The notes under the pieces are model-generated. The model did not search any database, was not told where the DNA came from, and was given only the letters and a program-made list of their open reading frames with translations. A stretch of DNA of 64,000 bases from Aselliscus stoliczkanus. Its lineage: Eukaryota; Chordata; Mammalia; Chiroptera; Hipposideridae. This document shows positions 12,161-23,699 of this stretch, in pieces; within the stretch, counting starts at the first letter, position 1, and each line of letters starts with the position of its first letter. Position numbers and translations under genes: made by a program. The stretch is from the NCBI GenBank assembly GCA_033961575.1, contig CM066730.1, forward strand, positions 119,873,523 to 119,937,522, in the 5' to 3' direction.

Positions 12161-13020
12161 GCGTAAGTCATTTGTCACAAGGCATTTAATTTAACTTTAA
12201 CTTCTATATAATCTTAAATTTCTGTCTAGCTTATTGTTGACTTTTCAATTTCCTTTACATTTAAGAAAAATAAAAGCTATTATGCAATTCCCCCTCCTCT
12301 GCATCCCTCCATTAATGTTTATTGCAGCCCATTGTCTATTTTCTTTATAGGTCTTATCATAACTCATAATTGCTTTGACTTTTTTATTTCTTTTTGGTGT
12401 GTTCTCTGATTAGAATGCAATCTCTATTAAAAAAAAGACCTCGTCCCCATTATTTATAGGGCTTATCTTTTCAATAACGACTACATTATTGAATGTTGAA
12501 CGGTTCAATAAAGATTACATTTTTCAGAGAAATCTTCTTGCTAAATATAACAAAAATTCTTAAAAAGGTTTTCTTAAAAAGCATCTAAGAGGTAGCAAGA
12601 TCGGAGGGTCTGCAGGACAAGATTGAAGGAAAAGTGGGGATCTAGGGAATCAAGCAGAGCATGGAGTACTTAAGCTGGCTTTTTTTCCAAGGGCATTTCG
12701 GTATTCTGTCAAAATAAAGCTATACTTTGGCAGACACTTTGATGGTCTCCAAGTAAGGGGGTGTGAAAGGACATCCCACTTACACTGAGCTGGGCCCCTA
12801 AAAGGCTCCAATTTCAAAACACAATGGAACCACCCGTAACTATGTCGCCCCCACCCCTCCAAATTCTGCTCCTAGAGGATTGCAGTCAGGGTTGATTTGG
12901 CACATCACGAAAAGGAAAAAGAAAAAGAACATGTCCTAGAGAAGCTATTGCCAATATTTGTATGGATTTGCAGCCTACGCTATGCATTGCTTTGGTTATT
13001 TAGGCTTCTTCAGTCTATCA
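12161..13020. other. Unclassified noncoding DNA
   Basis: Possible weak L2-like 3' end near 12395-12525 (GCAATCTCTATTAA, then GGTTCAATAAAGATTAC), not secure. The GC-richer piece around 12600-12900 has a 70-codon minus ORF without recognisable homology. Confidence 0.4.
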
Positions 13021-13179
13021 ACTTGATTTGAGATGATTCCAGACAATGAGTGCCTCTAAGTGTCTGGGAGAAATCAACATACACTATTTGTTTGGGTGAA
13101 TGCACCTCCATGCTCGACCTTGAGGAATCCTCATGACTAAATACATGAGGAAAAAGGCATTATGCGTAAGTACCAGGAG

Positions 13180-14190
13180 AAACATCAGTCAGAAGGGATA
13201 GGTCTACAGACTTCAGATATTAGAATTATCTGTCAAAGAGACTGAAGGTACCATTGCCACAATTAAGGAATTAAAGACAAGTTTGAAAATACCTGCCAGG
13301 GAACAGGAGCTAAAAAAGTGACATAAGCAATCTGAAAATGTGTCACTTTAAAAAGTTTTAGAAAAGGAAGCTTGAAACACCAAAATTAAAATCTAATTAA
13401 CAGGGCCGGTCGAGTGGAGCATTGGTTAAGAGCTGGCTTGGGACCCCAGCAGCTCCTGTTCAGATCACACATATGAGGGCCAGTGACACTGCCCTCTACA
13501 GCTAAGATGGTGAACAACAGCTCCACCTGGAGCTGGGCTGCTGTGAGTCCCCTGGTCGGCATAGCTGCAGCCCCTGCTACAGTGGGCTGCTATAGGCTAC
13601 AGTGAGTGGCCAGCAGCCAGCGTGATTGGCCTGCAGCTGGTGTGAGCTGCCAAGAGCAGCTGTGAGTGGCCATCCAGAGGCTGGTGACCGATCTGCCTCA
13701 CCCAAGAAGAGCAATGATGATACCAACATGGGCCAGTGAAGCAATGTCCTCCACAACTAGACAGGAGAACAAAAGGACAGCAACTTGTCTGTTCCCCTTC
13801 CCTAGTCCCCCAATGCTGTTCCTCTCCCCCAATTGCCTAATAAAATCTTTTAAAAAAAAAATCTAATGAACAGATTTAACAGGACATAAAACACTGATGA
13901 TATACATCAGAAAAATTATTCAGAACAAAGCATACAGAAATAAAAAGATGGAAAATATAGAGGAAAAGGTCAAGACATATAACATAGAATGAGTGATTCT
14001 AGTATATGTCTCAGGGAAGAGTCGAGAGAGGATGATACGGTTGTTACATTGACAGGAAAGAGCTGACATTTTTTTCTCAATGGAAGAAAGATAAAATCCA
14101 CAGACTCAAGACACACCCCTATTCTTAGGCAAGATAAATAGAAAGACAGGCATAATACCTACATCATTGTGCAACTACAGACTGCAAAAA
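13180..14190 (+). repeat. Old L1 (L1M-type) 5' part, split by a SINE
   Basis: Before and after the SINE the sequence follows the 5'UTR/ORF1 region of old L1s. The left side has CAGATATTAGAATTATCTGT and GGAATTAAAGACAAGTTTGA. The right side has AAATTATTCAGAACAAAGCA, AAAAAGATGGAAAATATAGA and AAAATCCACAGACTCAAGAC. No intact frame remains. The two halves are contiguous once the SINE and one target-site copy are removed. Confidence 0.75.
13404..13860 (+). mobile_element. Long mosaic tRNA-derived SINE, full length
   Basis: Starts GGCCGGTCGAGTGGAGCATT with a tRNA-like head and an inexact B box, then TGACACTGCCCTCTACAGCT. A body rich in CAGC/GCTG motifs follows, and the tail has AATAAAATC then TTTT and poly(A). 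The 13-bp target duplication (ATCTAATTAACAG / ATCTAATGAACAG, at 13391-13403 and 13861-13873) differs at one base, so the copy is not brand new. Polyadenylation signal plus TCTTTT Pol III terminator define a T+ class SINE. It sits inside an old L1. Confidence 0.9.
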
Positions 14191-14249
14191 AACAGTGTCT
14201 GGAATATAGCAGTTGGTTAACAAATAACTGGATAAATGAACTAATTTGT

Positions 14250-14475
14250 ACTTAAGACTGAAGACTTGGAGGTTAGACTGCCTTGTTCTGTCATATGACA
14301 TAGGACAAGTTGCATTATCTCTTCAAGCTTTAGATTCCTCTTCTAAAAGGATAATAATAGTGTTTACTTCATATGATTGTAGAAAGAATTAAACAAGTGT
14401 TTAAAGCATGTGACACAGTGCCCTACATGGAAAAAAAAACCCCATAAATGTAAACTACCTTTGTTGTTATAATAC
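14250..14475 (+). repeat. MIR SINE
   Basis: Blocks are in order: GGAGGTTAGACTGCCTTGTT, ACATAGGACAAGTTGCATTA, AAAAGGATAATAATAGTGTT and GTGACACAGTGCCCTACATG. This is a near complete but diverged MIR. Confidence 0.8.
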
Positions 14476-15196
14476 AAAAAGCATAGTATTTGCATTATTT
14501 AGTGTTTATGTATGGAAAAATGTCTTAATTTTATTTTCCTTATTTTCTGAAAGTTTATCTTTATAATAGATACACTTCACTGGTATACTCTGCTTGAACT
14601 ATTTTTGAAAAATATTGGTGAATGAAATATTCTATAAGTTTTGGCACAGACTCAAAAAAGCAATAATGATAACAATTAATATTGGTATATTTTAGAAGTT
14701 TAGGGTGCTTTCACATCCACCATTCCATGATGACATTGCCAACATTCCCAGCTTCATGAGAACAGGTCACTTTCTGTGGAATCTTAAATCACAAGCACTA
14801 ATAGCTGAATGATCAACTTCCATTAAAGTTAGGACTATATTAAAATCCATTTTAAAAAAAGCCATGATTGTCTAATATTGTGACAGACTGATGAACTGCT
14901 TTTCAAAGTAATGGCACAACATTGGCCTCGGCTGTCCACATGCAATATAGACTGAATATTGAGAGATGTCAGTGTAGAAAAGACAATAGCAAGGACACTA
15001 GAGATGATGGAAGATTTAACAGGCTGCAATTTGAGTGTGCTTCTCCTCATGAGGGTGGTAGCAACAGCCACATTTCATAATGACCATTGATTCAATGAAC
15101 ATTTGTATAGCACCAATAGTTTCCACCCAATTGGGCAAAGATCTTTTAAACTTAATATATACTTATCACTTCATTTCTTTTAATGTGTTTTGATTA
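14476..15196. other. Unclassified noncoding DNA
   Basis: No family recognised. A 78-codon minus ORF at 14835-15071 is without domain. Confidence 0.45.
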
Positions 15197-15204
15197 GTCT
15201 AGTA

Positions 15205-15441
15205 CAGGGGTTGGCAAACTGTGGCTCGTGAGCCATATGCGGCTCTTTGGATACGTACATGTGAGCAATTTTGTGTGTGAATTTTTCTTATTTTAATAGA
15301 TATAATTAATACTATTACTTGTTATAATATTACTTTAAATTTTCCTTATTTGTAAAAATATATTAATGGCTCTTGAATAATTTCTAAATTGTTGTGAGGG
15401 ACAGGATGGGCTCTTCTATCTCAAAAGTTTGCCGACCCCTG
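15205..15441. mobile_element. Non-autonomous hAT transposon, complete
   Basis: The ends CAGGGGTTGGCAAACT and AGTTTGCCGACCCCTG are 16-bp terminal inverted repeats with one mismatch. The element is 237 bp with AT-rich, non-coding internal sequence and an internal CTGTGGCTCGTGAGCC palindrome after the left end. The flanking 8 bases GTCTAGTA (15197-15204) and GCCTAGTA (15442-15449) match 7 of 8, the target duplication length expected of hAT. Related hAT families with this end occur in bats and other mammals. Confidence 0.9.
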
Positions 15442-15449
15442 GCCTAGTA

Positions 15450-17660
15450 TATATTTGTTGAAAGGCATGGCCACCAAAACACAGGGGTGCCAGTGCAAAA
15501 GCAATGTATACTTCTAGGTTGTTCCTCTGACACCAAAGAAAATCATGGTGAGTAACCGTTGGTTGGGGATCTGTTCTTATATGATTACCAAATAGGAAAG
15601 CAGAAAAAAAATACCTTGAGGACGTTTTCATCCACAATGCAAGGAACACTGTGGGTGAGAGAAAGCTTTATGAGGCCGGCAAATAAAACCAGTTCATTTA
15701 CTGCCTCACCCTAAACCAAGGGTTTATCTTTGCTGGTCATCTTTAAAACCAAGGCCACATCAACTGAGCTCAATGAAATGGTTTCCTGTTTAGTAGGTTT
15801 ATTCTGTTAGGTCCTTTAGAAAAGAGACTGTGTCTGTTTTATTTCATTTAGATAGAAGAATAGTCAGACATGTCATTAGATTACCTTTGAATTTGACCTT
15901 GTACTTGTCATTTTTTATTGTAAAATATAAGACTTTTTTTCAGGAAAAAGAAATAAAATTCTTTCAAGTTAGAGGCACTGAAACCTAATAGATTATTCTA
16001 TTTAAAACAGAAAACAAATTAACATTGCTGTGGAGCCTTTTTTTTTTTTTTTGGTAATTAGCCACAAGTTCCTAAAGGACATTAGACAATTATAGAAACA
16101 TATTGAGCTATGCGGTATCAGCCTTCAAGTTAACACTTATTTTCCTGGTTTCTGAAGACCTTTTCATCTTCTTTAGCAATTATTTCAGGGACCATTTCCT
16201 TTTGCTTCTGAGCAAATTTTTATATTTACTTAGTAGCAACTCTAGATTAGAAAAGTAGAATTGTCTCCTTAGTTTTCTTCCAGGGAACCATCTTGATATA
16301 ATATTGCAGATCCTCTGTAGTTTTTATTTAGTTATTGATTAAATATAGCATATATTTTATTATTAACACTTTAACTCATTTTCTAATTATTCTAAACGAT
16401 TACCATAACTTTCTCTAATTTTAGGGCAGGCATTCCAGTTTCACTGAGTAATATTTAAGAATTTTTTCCTTGTCACTCTCTCCAAAACAATGTTTAATAA
16501 CCTTAGGTTTCAGGAAATATTCCTATATGTTTTATCCAAACCACGTTGTATTTATTCTTTCTCATTGATAGGATACTTCATCTGCCTCTCCCCTTGGATT
16601 TAATTCACTTGACACCAAGCAGTTATTATGAATAGCTCAAATTTTCACATTTTATAACTGTAGCAACATGACATCTTTCTAACTCTCATTTCATGCAGCC
16701 TTTGGAATATATTTAAACTCAGGGGAAAAAAGCCAGTTTAAAAACTGTATTTTCATGCTAGGCTTATCTTCACATGGCTTATCATTTTCCAGTACTGACC
16801 CATGCCCCAGTAATTGTATCTCACTAAGGAAAAATATTGGGTTTTAAATAAATTTATAAGACCATCACTTTCTTATGGTCGTATAATAAAGGAATATGTG
16901 GAAGTAGTATTGATAAAATTTAAGCATTCTATTCAGGTGTAGCAGAAGAACAAAGGAATGTAATACTATGTCCCCTTTTAATATATTTATCAAAGACTAC
17001 CTGACTTCAGGCAACATATATAGAACTGACCACAACTTGCTATCTTGTTGCAAAACTGTGGAGGTTATGGTAGCAATTGGGTTATAGTATTTAATGTAAA
17101 CAGGAAGAAGATAAAGTCATTTTTCTTAAATGAGCAGTAATAATAGTGGAGAATATTATCTATCTATCTATTATCACCTATCTAAAAATTATTTTTAAGG
17201 CCTGTGAACTTTAAGTACATAAAAATTGATAACTTGTCTGTTCTTTTAACCAAATCTATTACCAGGTGTATTATAAAACAGTCTTTCTAAACCACATTAT
17301 CAAGCCCATTAGTCTTTGATACATTATCACTGAAAGTTTTAAATGTTCAGAAGGTATATAGACCAAATACTCACATATCAATAACATTTCATAAAAACAC
17401 ATAATGTGCAGACAGAGGTAGAAACAGTACATTCTGATTTCACATCTGTTATACACTTGTTATTTTATACAACTCACAAAGGAAATAAAAGATTCATTAT
17501 TTAAAGATTAATTTAAAATGCTTAAAATATTCAACAATTAGAAGAGGTACGAATTGAAAAGTAAAAGTCTCCTTCCCTATCTCCTCAGACTTGCTCACTC
17601 TCTCTATCCAGGAAATCAGTTTTAAGATTTTTTAAATTATCTTTCTGGTAGTTTTCTAGT

Positions 17661-17662
<2 letters not shown>
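15450..17662. other. Unclassified AT-rich noncoding DNA
   Basis: No gene and no secure repeat. A short oligo-T run is at about 16038-16052, and a few TCTA units lie at about 17158-17172. Confidence 0.45.

Positions 17663-17705
<43 letters not shown>
17663..17705. repeat. (CA)n microsatellite
   Basis: About 21 perfect CA units. Confidence 0.97.
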
Positions 17706-17707
<2 letters not shown>

Positions 17708-17809
17708 GGCTCTTTTTTATGCAAATAGATTTAGTATATTTCAGCAGCCTATTTAAAAGCACTTTTAAAAGCATATTTTAAAACATAGAATACATGTAGA
17801 CTTTCTCAT

Positions 17810-18100
17810 TTTTAAAGGCTCCATAATGTGTCTTGGTAAAACTACACCCTAATTTATCCAACCAGTTGCCACCTGATAGGCAGTTAGATTGTTTCTATGA
17901 TAAATAAGCCACAATGTACATTGTTGCTTACATTTTTGCACATTTATATGCAAAAATAAATAAATCATATAAAATAATTCCTAAAAATAAAAAATACTGA
18001 GTGAAAGTGTTTGTGCATTTTTAGTTTACTTTTAGTTTTGATAGACATTGTTAAATTCCTTTCAAAAATGCTGTCCTAAGTTAATTATCAGAGAAGTTGA
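17810..18100 (-). repeat. L1 3' region (antisense)
   Basis: Reverse complement of the L1 3'UTR. AAAGGCTCCATAATGTGTCT and CTAATTTATCCAACCAGTTG come first, then AGATTGTTTCTATGATAAAT and ACAATGTACATTGTTGC. The end shows AGACATTGTTAAATTCCTTT, the usual block in this orientation. Old, diverged. Confidence 0.75.
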
Positions 18101-18183
18101 GCATCTTTGACAAATTCTGCTCTGGAGGATCTTTTATTTTTAAATAATGAAGAACATATGATCACCCATAGTGACTCAAGTAA

Positions 18184-18184
<1 letters not shown>

Positions 18185-18227
<43 letters not shown>
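18185..18227. repeat. (CA)n microsatellite
   Basis: About 21 CA units. It is the second long CA tract within 600 bp, on either side of the L1 fragment. Confidence 0.97.
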
Positions 18228-18229
<2 letters not shown>

Positions 18230-19849
18230 CTCCACCTCCTTCTTTTTCTCACCCACTGCGATGAGACACTGAAAACACAAACATCCTTTTTTAGTTATTA
18301 AACCTTTAAGTGAGATGTATCAATAGTATAGAATTGGTCCATCACTTTGGTATACAACTAAAATCAATTTAAAAGAAATATTGAAAGAGTTGAATTTTCA
18401 ATTGAAAATAGCTCTAAAGAAACAAGCTCTTTCTGTATTTCTATATAAGATTTCCTTCAACATAGTTCAATAGAGACAGCTGGAGCAATGAATGGAAAGA
18501 GCAGATAACGTGCGAGTGAGAACACGATCAGAAGCTTGAGGACTTCACTAGTGTATGCTCCAAGGCTAGGACAATGCCTGACTTTTATATATTTAAGACA
18601 GATAGGCTGAATGAGTGCACAGACAATTGCAAATGCTAAACATATAAGTAAAGCAATTATAAAATTATATTGTAGGAAGAATGCTAGAAATTTTCTTTGA
18701 TAAATAGAAACACCCCAGAATATCTGTTAGTTGGGACCCCTATGGAAACATTCAAGGTTTGTAATTACCAAACTAACAGAATAGGAGGTCTCTCAATACA
18801 CTTAATAAAAATCTCCCGGATTTATTATTACTCCCAGTAATTCTGGGATTTTAAGATAAGAACAATTATATCAATTTAATTTTTTGATTTTTCAATGTTT
18901 ACTTTTGCCAGACTTTCAGCTTGGACAATGGAACCAGGGTCTTTAAATACAGTTTGTTTTTTGATCAAATTAATTTCCTAGTACATGTCTTTTATTGCCT
19001 TGTTTTTTTAATGCTTCATAATTTCTCTTAATCTTAAAATAAATGTTAAAGTTGCTTTTATAAAAACAAATAATCTAGACAATAGCACGCAGTTCCAAAC
19101 AGTCCATTTTTATCACAGGCATGTGGTGTCACCAGGCACACAATATACCTAAAAGTAGCTTCCAATAGCTACATTTCTTGTGTGTTTGTCCTTAATGGAC
19201 ACCCAGATTCTTATTATTTTAAACTCAAATGGCAATAGTACTTTCGATAAAAATAGGATACTGAAAAACCTGTTGTGTTGAATTTGGTGATTTAAAAATT
19301 TTCATCATCCAGAGGACAGCAAACTTGCTTTATTAAATCTATGAATGTTGATGTGATTTAGTGTGAAAGCAGAAGAATTGCTAACTGATGTTGAATAGCA
19401 GAATAACTCCCCTAGGAAAATACAGTATAATGATGATTATATAATATATCTATGCTATGCTGAGACTTATTTAGAAACTTAAAGCACAGACGGCTCACTT
19501 AGGCCAATACTTGGGAAGAATATCTACAAAATTATTTTATGTCAATAATTAGTGAAACATAGAAACAAATATTAAGGGGAAAAAAAAAATAAACCACTGT
19601 TGAACAAAGAAATCATGACCAATGAAGGTCGTGACCTCCCTCAGTAAAAATCAGACCAGACAAGCTTATTATTATTATTTTTTATAGGATTACCAAATTG
19701 ATGGATAAAAGAAGGCAAGTGGGATTATAAGATCAGGACTTTAGGGACGTGTTTGATACAGTGATTATTATTCGTTTACATTCTTGCGTTATAAGCCCAT
19801 CATCAGAGTATTGTGAAAAATAATTTACCACAACCATATAAGGTTTAAT
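18228..19849. other. Unclassified AT-rich noncoding DNA
   Basis: No gene or securely assigned repeat. L2-like 3' remnants may be present near 18530-18620, but the match is too weak to call. Confidence 0.4.
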
Positions 19850-21265
19850 CATAGGAGAGGAAGCATGATTCAGTATTATAAAATCTATTCATAGAGAATA
19901 GCAAATTGATATATTAAAAGGAAATGATATTTTATGTCAAAGGATGATGAAAAGGAGACTAAAAGTGTTTACAGACATTCTTCATGAAAACACTAAAAGG
20001 AACAGTATACTATTTTTGAATATGATGAAGTGTCACTATTTTAAACCAACAGCCAGTATTTATTTTAAGGTGAAACCTAGGAATATGATAAGGATCCCCA
20101 TTACCATCATTAATTTTTATTATTATTTGGGGACTTCTGACTAACCACCATAACATAAAGCCAAATTTTGAGTAGTTATAATCCACAAAGAATTATAAAA
20201 AATAAAATATTATGAATATGACTTAAAATATAATTGTTTATTATAAAGCTAGAAATACAATTGAAAATGAAATCACAGTTAAAACACCAGTAAATGATAC
20301 CAGTAACCTAAGATAATATTAAAAAAAAAATCTCTAAATCATATATTAAAAAATTACAAATTTAGCTGCAATCTATATAAGTAAAATATATCATGAAAAT
20401 TAAAAAAAACCTTTGTTGAGATCTTTAAGTATAAAACATGACTCTGGAAGAAAACAATTTAACCTCATTTATTTATATGTATAATATATTTCCCACATTT
20501 ATTTATGTTTCATGTAAATAAAATAAAATAGATGCTTTTGGGGAATTTAAAACTTTTTTCTAACATAATGTTCGTTTAGAAAGAATAAACAAGCAAGGCT
20601 ATTAAAGCAAATTTAAAACAACCACTACCACTACAAAACACATTATAAACTTTTAATAAGTAAATCTATGGTTTTGGTATAAAAATTGACATCTAAATAG
20701 AAAAGAATAAATACCCCAGGAATAGTTATTATTTGTAAAAATGTCACTTATAATAAAGTCACTGTAAATCAATAAAATGGGAAGAAGGCTTGTCAAAAGA
20801 GGTGGAGGATAAATAGTCAGCAATTTAGAAAAAGCCATATATTTCTTTACCTCTCATTTTATTCCCAAATAAGTTCTGAATGGATTAAAATGTTTAAAAA
20901 AAAATCAAGCAATTTAAGTTAGGGAAGAAATAGAAGTAAATAAATAATTAGAATTTTGCACAGGAGATTTTGAATTTACAAATGATTAAAGAGCAAGTAT
21001 GAAGAAAAAAATACAATAAATTTAGTTTTATAAATATAAAATATTTCATAAAGAATACCCCACCCTATATTTGATTAAAAAAAAAGTTAATAACTTTGTA
21101 ATTTAAAAGAAATGCCCATACAAATTCATAGCTACTTGGTACAGGATATGAACAGACAATTCACCAAAGAGGAAATACAACTAGTAAACAAACATATGGG
21201 AAAATGTTCACCTCATTAGTAGTCAAAGAAATGCAAATTAACCTTAGATTAGAAAAAATAAGTTA
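19850..21265 (+). repeat. Degraded L1 ORF2 to 3' region
   Basis: Ordered but heavily decayed L1 blocks. The reverse-transcriptase region is traceable as TTCATGAAAACACTAAAAGG, AAGGTGAAACCTAGGAATAT and GGATCCCCATTACCATCATT. About 1 kb later comes the ORF2 3' end, GGATATGAACAGACAATTCA, AGAGGAAATACAACTAGTAA and GTCAAAGAAATGCAAATTA. There are many stops and deletions. The middle is too diverged to align by eye, so the extent is approximate. Confidence 0.6.
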
Positions 21266-21683
21266 CAGTTGGTTTTTGCAGCTCAATCTTCTGAAAAAAG
21301 GAGGAGAGTGTAAGCAGTTTGAATCTTGGGGTTTCTGTGTGTTAGGGAAAGTGTGAGGTGTGGACTAACAGGGGAAAACCATGTCATAGAGACCTATCTC
21401 TTGCTGTTCTCTCCCTGAAGTTGTCCTGGACACAGGTGTCTGGGTATGGGGAGGGATAAAGGAGGGAGGCTCGGATGGAGAAGAAATCTGGCCAGCACAA
21501 TATCATTTCCCTTAGTTAAACTGAAGTAAGAATGTTAATACACATCTAAGGGTGGTATTAACAGATAAAAAACATGACATCATCTGTTAATGATCACATC
21601 AGCAAAAAAACAAAAGAAAATATTCATTGATAGGAAAGGTGGGGTATGAACCTGAAATTTTGTTACCTGCAACACCATTGATA
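21266..21683. other. Unclassified noncoding DNA
   Basis: No recognisable family. GC content rises around 21340-21480. Confidence 0.4.
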
Positions 21684-21762
21684 TTTGATTGTCAGAAAAG
21701 TCATGATGCATTTTTGCAATGAAAAACAGAAAAAATACATCATGACTTTTCCGACAACCCAA
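21684..21762. mobile_element. Mariner-derived palindromic MITE
   Basis: A 79-bp near-perfect hairpin. The left arm GTCAGAAAAGTCATGATGCA pairs with the right arm TACATCATGACTTTTCCGAC, and the end CAACCCAA is preceded and followed by TA. The arms match the terminal repeats of the mariner at 30131-31535, so this is an internally deleted relative mobilised in trans. Left outermost bases are diverged (TTTGATTG versus TTGGGTTG). Confidence 0.88.
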
Positions 21763-21837
21763 TAATATTGCATTATAATTAACAACAAGTTAGAGTGGGT
21801 TAAAAGATTGTAGACTACTCTCAACCATTAAAATGTG

Positions 21838-22065
21838 TAATGTTTATTGAGTACTATGGGCATTCCAGAAAACACTTTACATGGATTCTCTAATTGGGTT
21901 CTCAAGGTGAAGCATATATGTTGTTATTATTACCTGATTTATACATGGAGAAATTGAGTCTCAGGGACGTTAAGAGTCTTATAAAGAATACCTTGCTAAC
22001 AGGCCACAGAGCTACAGCGTGAGCCTAGACGCTCTGTTGACAAAATCTACCCTTAATCACTACAA
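21838..22065 (-). repeat. MIR SINE (antisense)
   Basis: Reverse-complement blocks in order: ATGTTTATTGAGTACTATGG, GATTTATACATGGAGAAATT, TAACAGGCCACAGAGCTACA and a tRNA-like end with AGCCTAGACGCTCTG. Confidence 0.75.
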
Positions 22066-22246
22066 CATATGTAATGTGAAACACCATGGTACGATATCAT
22101 ATGCACATTATTGTTATTATGACTCTAAAATGTGCATAAAAACTCAAAGTGAAATACAAAAAAAATGCTGAAAGATGTAATATAAGGTGGTAGTATAGAT
22201 AATACATAATTTTTCTCTTTTTGAAGCTTTTAAGAAAGCATAACAC

Positions 22247-22676
22247 TTTAAGATTTTATTGGGGAATTGGAGAAGGGGAACAGACAAGTTGCTGTCCTTT
22301 TGTTCTTCAGTCTAGTTGTGGAGGATGCCGCTTCACTGGCCCATGTTGGTATCATCATTGCACTCTTCCTGGCCGAGGCATATTGGTCGCTGGCCTTTGG
22401 ACAGCCGCTCATGGCAGCTCACGGCAGCTCATTCTGGCTGCCTGCTGCTCACTCTGGCTGCCGGCCACTCATGGTAGCTCACAGCAGCCCACTGCAGCCC
22501 CACTGCAGCCTACGCTGTCGCCGGCCACTCACGGCAGCCCAGCTTCAGATAGAGCTGTTGTTCACAATCTTAGCTATAGAGTGTCACTGGCTCATGTGGG
22601 AACTGAACCGGCAGCCCTGCTGCTCAGAGCTGGCATCCCAAGCCAACTCTTAACCAACATGCCACTCGGCTGGCCC
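22247..22676 (-). mobile_element. Long mosaic tRNA-derived SINE (antisense)
   Basis: Reads in reverse as the same element as at 13404. It begins with the complement of AATAAAATCTTA, continues through GGGGAACAGACAAGTTGCTG and ends with CCACTCGGCTGGCCCT. The body holds repeated GGCTGCC/CACTGCAGCC units. No clear target duplication is seen, and the poly(A) end is very short, so the flank may have been trimmed. The 156- and 128-codon ORFs here are SINE body and not genes. Confidence 0.9.
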
Positions 22677-23039
22677 TCAGATATTTTCTAAATAAAGAAC
22701 TGTCAGGCAACTAAAAAATATTCACACTTACTGTCCCATCACAGATTTGTCACATCAATAGGAAACGGAATGATCAATCTGGATTTAGGCTGATAATAAG
22801 TGTAACATGGTCCCTTCAGGAACTTCAGAGGTAGTAGAAGCCTCAATAAATGTGAGGGTTTTGCAATCTAAACTGATTCTTGAATAATACCCTTTCTGTT
22901 GTCTTAGTGGGAGTATCTACCAAGCAACATCCAGCCAATATCTGGATATGATTTTGCCAAAATTGGCCCTAATTAAAGGGTTTCCTAATTTTGATACTAA
23001 TAATAACTAAAAGATGAGGAAGGTGATAATGATGACAGT
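22677..23039. other. Unclassified noncoding DNA
   Basis: Nothing recognised. Confidence 0.4.
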
Positions 23040-23165
23040 ACCATTTACTGACCATTTTATTAAATGGCAGACAATGTACTGAGTACTTTTCTGGCATTTT
23101 GTTGTGCATCCAGATCTCAGTGTACTCTCACGATATTATTGTTGTCTGTATTTCATATACTTGCC
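23040..23165 (-). repeat. MIR/L2-like fragment (antisense)
   Basis: ACCATTTACTGACCATTTTA, CAATGTACTGAGTACTTTTC and the CTCACGATATTATTGTTGTC block follow the reverse MIR 3' half. It is short and diverged. Confidence 0.45.
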
Positions 23166-23459
23166 AATGACTGATTTTTTTCCACCTGAAAATACTATTT
23201 ATTTCTGTGCTCTGGTTTTGTTGTTTCTGATAAGTATAAAAAGTCATGCATTTGTCTTCTTGACCAAGTACTGGGCGATTAATGTTGGCAGCCCCTATCT
23301 GAATGCATTATAATTCTAATGGTCACAGCCCATATTCAGGCGGCTTGGGTCTCAATAAAGATGCTGCCCAATTCTGGGGGTGCTCATCTTCTGTCATGCA
23401 CAAATAAAGTGGTCCTTGTGCCAAATTACAAAATGTTGAGGGATAGATAATTGATAGGA

Positions 23460-23699
23460 GATACAGAAGGGTGAGAATGAGGGAAGAAGGAAAAGAGAAA
23501 GGTAGGGAGGAAAGGGAGGAGGGAGGTAGAGAGGGAAAGGAGGAAGGGAGGAAGAAAAAATAGAAGAAAGGAAAGAAAGAAGGAAGGGAGGGAGGAAGGA
23601 AGGAAGGAAGGATGGAAGGAAGGAAGGAAAGAAGGAAGGAAGGAAGGAAGGAAGGAAGGAAGGAAGGAAGGAAGGAAGGAAGGAAGGAAGGAAGAAAAA
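23460..23699. repeat. (GGAA)n purine tract
   Basis: Nearly pure purine for about 240 bp on the plus strand. It is irregular GGGA/GAAA on the left, then about 25 GGAA/AAGG units between 23590 and 23693. GGAA arrays are binding platforms for ETS-family factors. The minus-strand ORF (Pro-Ser-Phe-Leu repeats) is an artefact. Confidence 0.95.

Noticed and set aside
17663..18227. Two CA tracts as a possible CRISPR-like array
   Set aside because: They are simple microsatellites without spacers.
22221..22691. Two ORFs of 156 and 128 codons
   Set aside because: They lie in the antisense SINE and depend on its GC-rich body.
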